Part shown: piece by piece, positions 1-7,900 of the stretch
Layout of the letters: each line of letters starts with the position of its first letter
How positions within the stretch are numbered: the first letter of the stretch is position 1
From: an uncultured bacterium
GTDB lineage: Bacteria; Bacteroidota; Ignavibacteria; Ignavibacteriales; Melioribacteraceae
Direction of reading: 5' to 3'
NCBI GenBank assembly: GCA_937936675.1
Contig: CALDDL010000156.1
Location: 1-9,793, forward strand
Length of the DNA stretch: 9,793 nt
The notes under the pieces: model-generated
What the model was told of the DNA's origin: nothing
The model's database searches: none
What the model saw: the letters and a program-made list of their open reading frames with translations, nothing else
Position numbers and translations under genes: made by a program

Positions 1-1508
1 TAAACGAAAATGAAACTTATGAAGTCGATGCTGTAAGTGGTGCTTTTATGATGCTTCGGAAAGAAACTTATGATAAGATTGGCGGATTCGATCCAAAATT
101 CTTTATGTATGGCGAAGATTTAGATTTATGTTACCGAACTCAAAATGCAGGATTTAAAGTTTACTATGTTCATGAAACCGAGATAATACATTACAAAGGG
201 GAGAGCACAAAAAGAAGCAGCATTGATGAAACGAAGATCTTCTATGAAGCGATGCACTTATTTGTAAAAAAACATTTCTCTGCTTCTATTATTGTCGAAT
301 CGATTCTTCGTTTTGCAATTTTTATAAGAACTATATTAGCATTTATTAATTTATATAAACTCCCGATTGCCTCCGCAGCGATAGATTTTATATTTTTCTC
401 AGGTGCTATTTTAGCTGCCGAAAAAATTCATGCAGCCGAAAAAATTACGTGGGAGGGCTTCCCTCCTTATGCAGTGCCTTATGTTTATTTTGTCCCATCT
501 CTCTTTCAGCTTCTTATATCATCGCTTACAAATTCATATAAGAAAAATTCATTGTCGGTGCTGCGGATTATCCTTTCATTACTGTATTGTCTCCTTCTTC
601 TATCATCACTAACATTTTTCTTTAAACAATTTGCATTCAGCAGAGCGGTAATTCTTATAACTTATTTATTAGTTCTCGTAGCATTTCCACTTTGGAGAAT
701 TTTGGTAAAAGTATTTTTTAGAATTGGATTAGTTAGTGATACTAAAAAAAGAAAAACTCTTTTAGTAGGAAATGAAAATAAACTTATCGGGCTTGCGGGA
801 AAACTAAAGAAAAATATCAATACCTTATATGAAGTTATTGGCTTTATTAGTAAATCTAGAAAGGATGTAGGGAGAAAGGTTTCTTCTTATGAATATCTCG
901 GAACTTTAGAAAACATAAAAAAAATAATTTCAGAAAAGAAAATTGATTTAGTAATTTTTTCGACAGAAGAAATATCTTTCACCCAAATGTTTAGTATTGT
1001 TTCAGAGTGTGGAGGTCTTAAGGTTGAGTTTCTTGTCTCCGGGAGCGACCTTGATTATGTAGTTGGAAAATCGGCTATTACTATGCTCGATGATATACCT
1101 CTATTAAAAATTGAATATAATATATCTTCTCTTTTTCATGTTTTCTCAAAAAGGATGTTCGATCTCATTATGGGAGTTATTGTTTTACTTTCTATCTATC
1201 CTTTCATATATTTATTCTCTCTCTTCAAAAGGGAAAAGGGAAATCTTTATAATTTTATAATTAAAGTCCCCCTTATCGTTACCGGGTTATATAGTTTTGT
1301 AGGTCCTTATTCTAATTCTTATTATGATGGATTATTTGTTGGGAAAAAAGGACTTACGGGTTTTTGGTTTATTGAAAACTTAGATACTAATGATCAAGAT
1401 GAGATAAGAAAGATTGATATCTATTATGCTAAGAATTATAATATTTGGTTAGATATGGAAATTCTCGGTAAAACAATTTCTAAACTTTTTTTTAGAACGG
1501 AGCAATAA
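1..1508 (+). CDS. GT2 glycosyltransferase fused to a reduced polyprenyl-phosphate sugar transferase-like domain (5' partial)
   Basis: The reading frame is open to the left edge (first full codon at base 3), so the N-terminus lies outside the window; the ATG at 48 is internal. Residues are counted from that Met. Residues before about 55 form the end of a GT2 domain, with GAFMML just upstream, GGFDPKFF at 12-19 and the GEDLDLCYR motif (22-30) that carries the usual catalytic ED. About five hydrophobic segments follow (roughly 80-105, 111-125, 141-160, 170-192, 200-217). Next comes a Rossmann-like region (234-350) resembling the CoA-binding-like domain of WbaP/WcaJ-type enzymes. A sugar-transferase-like end begins with KRMFDL (368-373), a hydrophobic segment, then SFVGP (416-420), GLTGFW (435-440) and DIYYAKNYNIWLDMEILGKT (457-476). 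The catalytic middle of that family is absent. I infer a membrane-bound enzyme of surface polysaccharide assembly in which only the GT2 part is likely catalytic. The stop codon overlaps the accA start by one base. Confidence 0.8.
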   Translation, partial: NENETYEVDAVSGAFMMLRKETYDKIGGFDPKFFMYGEDLDLCYRTQNAGFKVYYVHETEIIHYKGESTKRSSIDETKIFYEAMHLFVKKHFSASIIVESILRFAIFIRTILAFINLYKLPIASAAIDFIFFSGAILAAEKIHAAEKITWEGFPPYAVPYVYFVPSLFQLLISSLTNSYKKNSLSVLRIILSLLYCLLLLSSLTFFFKQFAFSRAVILITYLLVLVAFPLWRILVKVFFRIGLVSDTKKRKTLLVGNENKLIGLAGKLKKNINTLYEVIGFISKSRKDVGRKVSSYEYLGTLENIKKIISEKKIDLVIFSTEEISFTQMFSIVSECGGLKVEFLVSGSDLDYVVGKSAITMLDDIPLLKIEYNISSLFHVFSKRMFDLIMGVIVLLSIYPFIYLFSLFKREKGNLYNFIIKVPLIVTGLYSFVGPYSNSYYDGLFVGKKGLTGFWFIENLDTNDQDEIRKIDIYYAKNYNIWLDMEILGKTISKLFFRTEQ

Positions 1509-2458
1509 TGGCAAAAACTATATTGGAATTTGAAAAACCAATTATAGAGCTTGAAAATAAAATCGAAGAGATGCGTAAGTTTGAAGGCACTCTCGATATA
1601 ACTGAAGAAATAAAAAAATTGGAAGAAAAAGTTCTTTTATTAAAAAAGAACATTTATGATAATCTCACAAGATGGCAAAAGGTGCAGCTCGCACGTCATC
1701 CTGAACGTCCATATACTTTAGATTATATTTATATGATGACTCAAGACTTTATGGAATTACATGGTGATAGATATTTCAGTGATGATCATGCGATAGTCGG
1801 CGGATTTGCTAAGCTTGATGAATATAAAGTAATGATAATCGGTCATCAAAAAGGGCGCGATACAAAATCGAATCTGTATCGTAATTTTGGAATGTCAAAT
1901 CCGGAAGGATATCGTAAAGCTCTACGATTAATGAAACTGGCTGAAAAATTTAATAAACCTGTAATCACTATGCTCGATACTCCGGGTGCTTATCCCGGAT
2001 TGGAAGCAGAACAGCGCGGACAGGCAGAAGCAATTGCTCGTAATTTAATTGAGATGTGCGCTCTCAAAGTTCCCATTATTGTTGTTATAGTGGGCGAAGG
2101 CGCAAGCGGCGGTGCAATAGGAATTGGAATTGGCGACCGGGTTCTCATGTTCGAAAATTCATGGTATTCGGTGATTAGTCCAGAATCTTGCTCGAGCATC
2201 TTATGGAGAAGCTGGGATTATAAAGAACAAGCTGCCGAAGCACTAAAACTCACTGCTCCTGACCTATTAGAACAAGGTATAATCGATAGAATCATACCCG
2301 AACCATTAGGCGGTGCTCATAGAGATCATATTTTAATGGCTGCTATTTTAAAAGATACACTTAAACAAGAATTAGCTCAGTTAATGAAAATCAAGCCCGA
2401 TAGATTAATTCAGAATAGATATGAAAAATTTGGAAAGATGGGCAAATTTATAGAATAA
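1508..2458 (+). CDS. accA: acetyl-CoA carboxylase carboxyltransferase subunit alpha
   Basis: AccA pairs with AccD to form the carboxyltransferase that moves CO2 from carboxybiotin (on AccB) to acetyl-CoA, giving malonyl-CoA for fatty acid synthesis in the cytoplasm. The 316-residue length matches the family (about 319 in E. coli). An N-terminal helical, coiled-coil-like stretch (about 7-52) is followed by the crotonase-like fold. Family signatures are GHQKGRDT (112-119), NFGMSNPEGYRKALRLM (126-142), MLDTPGAYPGLEAEQRG (155-171), GEGASGGAIGIGIGDRV (196-212) and SVISPESCSSILWRSW (221-236). The ATG at 1508 overlaps the preceding stop in a TAATG arrangement, and a GGAG site at 1499-1502 sits five bases upstream, so the start is well supported. 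The other carboxylase genes (accB, accC, accD) are not in view, which is common because accA is often unlinked. Identification is near certain. Confidence 0.97.
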   Translation: MAKTILEFEKPIIELENKIEEMRKFEGTLDITEEIKKLEEKVLLLKKNIYDNLTRWQKVQLARHPERPYTLDYIYMMTQDFMELHGDRYFSDDHAIVGGFAKLDEYKVMIIGHQKGRDTKSNLYRNFGMSNPEGYRKALRLMKLAEKFNKPVITMLDTPGAYPGLEAEQRGQAEAIARNLIEMCALKVPIIVVIVGEGASGGAIGIGIGDRVLMFENSWYSVISPESCSSILWRSWDYKEQAAEALKLTAPDLLEQGIIDRIIPEPLGGAHRDHILMAAILKDTLKQELAQLMKIKPDRLIQNRYEKFGKMGKFIE

Positions 2459-2467
2459 GAAATTTTT

Positions 2468-2490
2468 TCCTTAGCAAGATTTGCGAGGGA
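2468..2490 (+). promoter_or_regulatory. hairpin in the accA-thioesterase gap
   Basis: The arms 2468-2477 and 2481-2490 can pair over ten positions (eight Watson-Crick, one G-U, one A-G mismatch) around a three-base loop. The T-run lies before the stem (2463-2468), not after it, so this is not a standard terminator on the + strand. On the - strand the stem would be followed by A residues, which also argues against a terminator. The only purine-rich stretch near the thioesterase start (GAGGGA, 2485-2490) lies in the 3' arm, so the hairpin could affect translation or act as an RNA-processing site. It could equally be one copy of a dispersed palindromic repeat. The function is inferred only. Confidence 0.4.
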
Positions 2491-2503
2491 CTTCCGGATA
2501 ATT

Positions 2504-2923
2504 ATGCTAACTTTTAAAACATACATTCGCGTTCGATATGCCGATACTGATAAGATGACTTTTGTTTATAACGGAAAATATCTTGAATATTTTGAAGTCG
2601 GCAGGACAGAACTTTTGAGAAGCGTTGGATTATCTTATGCCGAAGTAGAAAAAAATGGATTTCAATTACCGCTTATTGAAGCAGGATTAAGATATAAAAC
2701 TCCGGCTACTTATGACGATCTTTTAGAAGTTGAAGCTACTGTAACAGCATTATATTCGCCAAAAGTGCATATAGAATATACTATCAGGAAAGAGGGAACA
2801 GACACGGTTGTGTGCGAAGGATTTACAACACACATTTTTATGAGAGCAGAAACTAAAAGAGCTGTTAAACCTCCTCAAATTTATATCGATGCACTTAAGC
2901 CATATTTTGAACCAATAGTTTAA
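2504..2923 (+). CDS. 4HBT/YbgC-family acyl-CoA thioesterase
   Basis: This is a 139-residue single hotdog-domain protein, the normal size for the 4-hydroxybenzoyl-CoA thioesterase/YbgC family, which hydrolyses acyl-CoA thioesters in the cytoplasm. The N-terminal signature RVRYADTDKMTFVYNGKYLE (9-28) holds the family's Asp-x-Asp pair; D16 aligns with the catalytic Asp17 of the Pseudomonas 4-hydroxybenzoyl-CoA thioesterase. It continues into YFEVGRTELLR (29-39), the long central helix. The GIVY-like segment usual after the Asp is TFVY here, a mild variation. The ATG at 2504 is the only usual start codon between the in-frame stop at 2456 and the signature; the Shine-Dalgarno site is weak (GGAT at 2496-2499). 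The gene lies 45 bases after accA and ends directly against the flippase start. YbgC proteins are often found beside tol-pal genes, but here the neighbours are lipid and glycan genes. The acyl substrate cannot be told from sequence. Confidence 0.88.
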   Translation: MLTFKTYIRVRYADTDKMTFVYNGKYLEYFEVGRTELLRSVGLSYAEVEKNGFQLPLIEAGLRYKTPATYDDLLEVEATVTALYSPKVHIEYTIRKEGTDTVVCEGFTTHIFMRAETKRAVKPPQIYIDALKPYFEPIV

Positions 2924-4390
2924 ATGAAAGAAAAAATAAAAGAACTTACCAAAGACACTGCCATTTATGGTATCTCTACCATTGTGGGCAGGTTTATCGG
3001 GTTCATTATAGTTCCATTCTATACTCATGTAATTAATACAACCGATTTTGGTATCTACTCTAATATATATGCTTATCTAGCATTTCTTAATATTGTTTAT
3101 ATCTATGGTATTGATGCTGCTTTTTTAAAATTTTCCTCAATTGCAGTTAATGATTCAGAAAAAAGCAAAGTCTTTTCCACATCATTTTGGACTGTTTTTA
3201 TATCATCAATATTATTTTCGATTCTCCTTTATTTCTTAAAACCTTCGATATCTATAATTATGGAGCTGCCGAAGAATTATCTTTATCTTTATGATTATTT
3301 GATATATATACTTTTCTTCGATACACTTGCATTAATTCCATTTGCTTATCTTCGCCTTCAGAGAAAGGCGCTTAGTTTTGCTGTTATAAAATTTATTAAT
3401 ATTATGCTATTCCTGCTATTGAATATAGTTCTGATAGTTGGATACAAAATGGGGATTGAAGCAATCTTAATTTCAAATTTGGTTGCATCAGTATTCTCAT
3501 TTGTAGCTCTTCTTCCTGCGACAGCTAAATATCTAAAATTAGTTTTTGATAAAAAGTTATTTAAGAGATTATTGAATTTTGGAATACCATATCTGCCGGC
3601 AAGTATGGGTGCAATGATAGTGCAGGTGATTGATAGACCGCTTGTATTGGCTATGACTGATCCTGCTACATTAGGTATATATCAGGCAAATTATAAACTT
3701 GGTATTTTTATGATGCTTTTTGTCTCAATGTTCCAATATGCATGGCAGCCCTTTTTTCTTAATAATGCAAAAGAAAAAGAAGCGAAGGAATTATTTTCTA
3801 AAATATTTACACTGTTCCTTATTGCAACCTCAATGATTTGGGTAATTCTCACTTTATTCGTAGAAGATTTTATCAAATTTCAGTTTCTTCCTGGAGTATC
3901 TATTTTCGGGAATGCATATATTTCCGGTGTAGGTATAGTCCCAATTATTTTACTCGGATACCTATTCCACGGATTGTATATTAATTTCACAGCAGGGATA
4001 TATATTGAAGAGAAAACAAAATATTTTCCTTTAGTTACTTTAGCAGGTGCTCTAACAAATGTTGTTATTAATCTTATGTTAATTCCTGTTATAGGAATTT
4101 ATGGTGCGGCACTTGCTACTCTTGCAAGTTATCTTGTAATGTCCTCCGGTCTTTTTATAGTTTCTCAAAAATTTTATCACATCGAATATGAATTTCGGAA
4201 AATTACTTCGCTATTAATTTTGCTTCTTACTTCGATCTCAATCTATTATCTCCTTTTCCTGAATAATTTATTTACAATTCTTTACAAAATCCTATTCCTT
4301 TCATTATTTATCTTGGTTTTATTTGTTTTGAAAATAATTAATGTAAGTGAAGTAAAACTAATTTTAAACCGAATAATTAAGAGAAGATAA
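2924..4390 (+). CDS. Wzx-like polysaccharide flippase (MOP superfamily)
   Basis: This 488-residue, strongly hydrophobic protein has about fourteen predicted membrane segments (roughly 12-34, 42-62, 84-106, 122-142, 150-173, 178-198, 214-238, 250-272, 290-312, 333-353, 365-388, 391-412, 427-446, 450-471). The N-terminus, with KDTAIYGISTIVGRFIGFII (10-29), PFYTH (31-35) and FGIYSNIYAYLAFLNIVYIYG (42-62), is typical of O-antigen and teichoic-acid type flippases. The second half contains GIPYLPASMGAMIVQVIDR (220-238), TLGIYQANYKLG (249-260) and NLMLIPVIGIYGAALATLAS (383-402), all common in the family. It probably moves a lipid-linked glycan across the inner membrane. The ATG directly follows the TAA of the thioesterase with no recognisable ribosome site, so translation is probably coupled. 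With the upstream glycosyltransferase it forms part of a surface-glycan locus, but no Wzy polymerase is in view. The substrate is unknown. Confidence 0.9.
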   Translation: MKEKIKELTKDTAIYGISTIVGRFIGFIIVPFYTHVINTTDFGIYSNIYAYLAFLNIVYIYGIDAAFLKFSSIAVNDSEKSKVFSTSFWTVFISSILFSILLYFLKPSISIIMELPKNYLYLYDYLIYILFFDTLALIPFAYLRLQRKALSFAVIKFINIMLFLLLNIVLIVGYKMGIEAILISNLVASVFSFVALLPATAKYLKLVFDKKLFKRLLNFGIPYLPASMGAMIVQVIDRPLVLAMTDPATLGIYQANYKLGIFMMLFVSMFQYAWQPFFLNNAKEKEAKELFSKIFTLFLIATSMIWVILTLFVEDFIKFQFLPGVSIFGNAYISGVGIVPIILLGYLFHGLYINFTAGIYIEEKTKYFPLVTLAGALTNVVINLMLIPVIGIYGAALATLASYLVMSSGLFIVSQKFYHIEYEFRKITSLLILLLTSISIYYLLFLNNLFTILYKILFLSLFILVLFVLKIINVSEVKLILNRIIKRR

Positions 4391-4391
4391 T

Positions 4392-4405
4392 TTCTTTTAA
4401 AAGAA
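4392..4405. repeat. perfect 14-base palindrome after the flippase gene
   Basis: TTCTTTTAAAAGAA starts two bases after the flippase stop codon. It is a perfect inverted repeat without a spacer. As RNA it could make only a weak five-pair A/U-rich stem and no T-run follows directly, so it is a poor terminator candidate. It could be a binding site for a dimeric regulator of the dut-dnaE unit, but in AT-rich DNA such a palindrome can also arise by chance. Confidence 0.3.
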
Positions 4406-4433
4406 TCAAGCTAGAAAATTAGTTTTTAATTCT

Positions 4434-4441
4434 TAAATTTG
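4434..4441 (+). promoter_or_regulatory. possible Bacteroidetes-type -7 element ahead of dut
   Basis: TAAATTTG matches the TAnnTTTG consensus known for the primary sigma factor of Bacteroidetes, and it lies 24 bases before the dut ATG in the largest gap between units 1 and 2. I cannot find the partner TTTG/TTG at the expected distance of about 19-21 bases upstream. In AT-rich DNA a single eight-base match is weak evidence, so this is only a candidate. Confidence 0.22.
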
Positions 4442-4465
4442 TCTATAAACCAAGAAGACAACTCA

Positions 4466-4921
4466 ATGAAAGAAATTAATATAAAAATATCCAAATGGGA
4501 TTCCGGATTTGATGATGTGGAATTACCAAAATATGAAACGCTCGGAAGCAGTGGGTTAGATATACGCGCTGCAATAAACGAAATGAAAATCATTAATGCA
4601 GGAAAGTATGCATTAATTCCTACAAATTTATCAGTAGAAATACCTGAAGGATATGAAATACAGATAAGACCTAGGAGCGGACTAGCTGCCAAGCATGGTA
4701 TTGGAGTTCTAAATTCTCCCGGCACTATTGATTCAGATTATCGGGGCGAAATTAAAATAATTTTATTCAATTTCAGCGATACAGATTTTATAGTCAATCG
4801 CGGTGATAGAATCGCCCAAGGGGTAGTATCAGAAGTAATTAAAGCTAATTTGATTTTAACAGACAATCTAAAGGAATCGAAAAGAGGCGTAAATGGTTTT
4901 GGTCATACTGGAAAGGATTAA
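4466..4921 (+). CDS. dut: dUTP diphosphatase (dUTPase)
   Basis: Dut hydrolyses dUTP to dUMP and pyrophosphate, keeping uracil out of DNA and supplying dUMP for thymidylate synthesis. All five motifs of the trimeric family are visible: GSSGLDIRAA (27-36, motif 1), PRSGLAAKHGI (69-79, motif 2), GTIDSDYRGEI (86-96, motif 3, with the family's catalytic Asp D89 and stacking Tyr Y92), RGDRIAQG (112-119, motif 4) and RGVNGFGHTG (140-149, motif 5, the P-loop-like tail). The last has His where many members have Ser. I choose ATG at 4466, which gives 151 residues, the usual length. An in-frame TTG at 4439 would add nine residues with no family match. A weak AAGAAG site (4452-4457) lies eight bases before the ATG. 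The stop is 12 bases before dnaE, suggesting one transcript for nucleotide-pool cleaning and replication. Confidence 0.96.
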   Translation: MKEINIKISKWDSGFDDVELPKYETLGSSGLDIRAAINEMKIINAGKYALIPTNLSVEIPEGYEIQIRPRSGLAAKHGIGVLNSPGTIDSDYRGEIKIILFNFSDTDFIVNRGDRIAQGVVSEVIKANLILTDNLKESKRGVNGFGHTGKD

Positions 4922-4933
4922 TTAAGGTTTTTT

Positions 4934-7900
4934 ATGTCAGATTTTGTACATCTTCATAATCATTCACATTATAGTCTTCAGGATGCTGCTTGTACTGTCG
5001 GAGCTTTGGTTCAAACAGCCAAAGAGATGGATATGCATGCACTTGCATTAACCGATCATGGCGTTATGTACGGCTCATCTGAATTTTATAAATATGCGAA
5101 AAAAGCCGGAATCAAACCGATCATAGGCATGGAAGCTTATATTGTGTTTGATGGAAGCCGTTTCGAGAGAGGCGCTGATTATGCCACAGGAAAGAAAAAA
5201 TCGAAACATTATAATCATCTTGTCCTTTTAGCTAAAGATAAAGTAGGATATAAGAATTTAATTAAGTTAGCAACTCTTGGTCAAACTGAAGGATTTTATT
5301 ATAAACCTAGAATTGATCTAGAACTATTACGAGGAATGAGCCAAGGGCTTATATGTACTTCCGCCTGTCCGGCTGGACCGGTTTCATCTCATCTCGTTGC
5401 AAATGATTATGCAAAAGCACGCGAGAATGCTATTAAACTTTCAGAAATATTTGGCGATGATTTTTATCTTGAGATTCAAGACCACGGTCTTGAAGTCGAA
5501 AAACCAGTGCTCGAAGGTATGCCAAAACTTTCTCGTGAACTAGGTATTAAGCTGGTAGCAACCAACGATATTCATTATATAAAACAAGATCATTCGATAG
5601 CACATAATATTTTATTATTACTTGGTGATAAAACCGGAACGGCTAATCATAAAGATTTAAGATATGGTACCGATCAAGTTTATTTTAAGTCTCAAGAGGA
5701 GATGAAGAAGCTCTTTAAAAATTATAAAGGCGCTATCGAAAATACATTAGAGATTGAGCAGAAAATAAATTTAAGTCTAGATAAGGAAGGTCTTCTTTAT
5801 CCTCAGTTTCCGATTCCATCCGAATCCAAGGCTAAGAATCTTGAAGAGTATTTAGAAAATTTAGGCTGGGAAGGTTTAGAAAAGAAATTAAAGAAAATTA
5901 CTCCCGAAGCAGAAGACCGTTTTAAGTTCGAGTTAGGCGTTATCAAGGATATGGGATATGCCGGATATTTTCTCATTGTGCAAGATTTTATTAATGCTGC
6001 AAAAGCAAGAGGGATACCTGTCGGACCCGGAAGAGGAAGTGCCGCTGGTTCTCTTGTTGCTTATTCCCTCGGGATTACAAATGTTAATCCATTAGATTAT
6101 GGACTTCTTTTTGAGCGATTCTTAAATCCGGCAAGACAATCTATGCCCGATATTGATGTTGATTTCGCAGATGATCAACGTGAAGAAGCAATTAAATATG
6201 TTAAAGAAAAATATGGCGATAATTCTGTTTGTCAGATTATTACATTCAATCGACTTTCATCAAAGGCAGTTATTAGGGATGTGGCGCGTGTACTAAAAAT
6301 CCCGATTCCAAAGGTAAATGAAATTACAAAATGGATTCCTTCAAAATTCGGTAAAGTATTTACTATTGATCAAGCACTCGATGAAGTCCCTGAATTAGCT
6401 TGGCTTAAGAAAACCGATGATCCGTTAATGCAGGAATTAATTAAATATGCGCGGATACTAGAGGGAATGAATCGCAATGCATCGAAACATGCTGCGGGTG
6501 TTGTTATTGCTCCGGGTGAAGTTAGCGACTATGTCCCCCTTGCAATTAATGGAGATGACCAAGCTCTCGTTACCCAATTCAATATGAAAGAGCTTGAAGA
6601 TGCCGGTCTTCTTAAGATGGATTTCCTTGGACTGATTACTCTTTCTATTATCAGAGATACTCTTGAAATAATTAAAAAAACAAGAGGGATAGAAATAGAA
6701 ATAGATGAGATACCAATTGATGATAAAGAAACTTATGCGCTTTTCTCTAAAGGTCAAACAACAGCCGTATTTCAGTTTGAAAGCGCCCCGATGCGCGAGC
6801 ATCTAAAAAAACTAAAACCAACTTCTATCAATGATCTTTCTGCAATGAATGCATTATACCGTCCCGGTCCGATGCAATTTATCGATGATTTTATTTCATG
6901 CAAAAACGGGAAGAAAAAGATTGCTTATCTTCATCCAATTTTGGAGCCGATACTCAAAGAAACTTATGGCGTAATTGTTTATCAAGAACAGGTAATTCAA
7001 ATTGCTAATAGAGTTGCGGGTATGTCGCTTGCAGATGCGGATTTATTGCGCCGTGCGATGGGCAAAAAAGATCTTAAGGCCATGGCTGAGCAAAAAGTAT
7101 TTTTCGTTCAAGGTGCCGAAAAAAATGGTGTGTCTAAAAAAATTGCCGAAGAAATTTTTGATGTCATTGATAAGTTTGCCAATTATGGTTTTAATAAGAG
7201 CCACTCAGTAGCTTATGCAATGGTAGCATACCAAACAGCATATTTAAAGACACATTACTTGGAAGAATTTTTAGCCGCAAATTTATCGAATGAATATGGA
7301 AAAGCGGATAAAGTAACAGGACTTTTGGAAGACTGCCGAAAATTAAAAGTGGACGTACTGCCTCCGAATATAAATAAGCCATCAGTAAAATTTAATGTAG
7401 AAGCAGGTAAAGTAATTTTCGGAATGTCTGCAATAAAAAATGTTGGAATAAATGCTGTCGAAGAGATCGTAAGAGCAAGAGTAACATTAGAAAGAGATTT
7501 TACTTCGATATACGATTTTTGTGCGAATGTGGATTCTAGGATAGTTAATAAAAGAACGCTCGAAGGATTAGTATTAGCCGGTGCAATGGATAAACTTCCG
7601 GGAAGTCGCGCTCAAAAATTTAATGCTATTCAAGAAGCTCTCGATTATGGAAATAAACTTCAATCCGCTAAAGATAAACATGTCGATAGTTTATTTTTCT
7701 CCGCCGATGAAGAGATGGAGTTTTATGAGCCTGAACTTCCAATTCTTAGAGAATGGGAACCAAATGAAATTTTATCGAAGGAGAGAGAAGTTTTGGGATT
7801 TTATCTCTCGGATCATCCACTAAGAAAATTTGATGTAGAATATAGATCTTTTGCCACGGTTCATCTCGGCGAGGAAGAGACTTATAATTTGAATGATACC

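Noticed and set aside
48..50. ATG at 48 as the start of the first gene
   Set aside because: The same frame is open to base 3 and encodes the conserved DAVSGAF segment of the GT2 domain just upstream, so this Met is internal.
1990..2199. Antisense open frames, for example opposite accA, and others opposite dnaE and dut
   Set aside because: They lie wholly inside conserved genes on the other strand, have no family resemblance and no ribosome site; they are shadows of the real genes.
4439..4441. TTG start giving a longer dUTPase
   Set aside because: The nine extra residues do not match the family, and the ATG at 4466 gives the standard 151-residue protein.
6684..6707. ATAGAA-type short repeat inside dnaE
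   Set aside because: It encodes an acidic Ile/Glu-rich stretch within the polymerase and looks like codon-level simplicity in AT-rich DNA, not a functional repeat.
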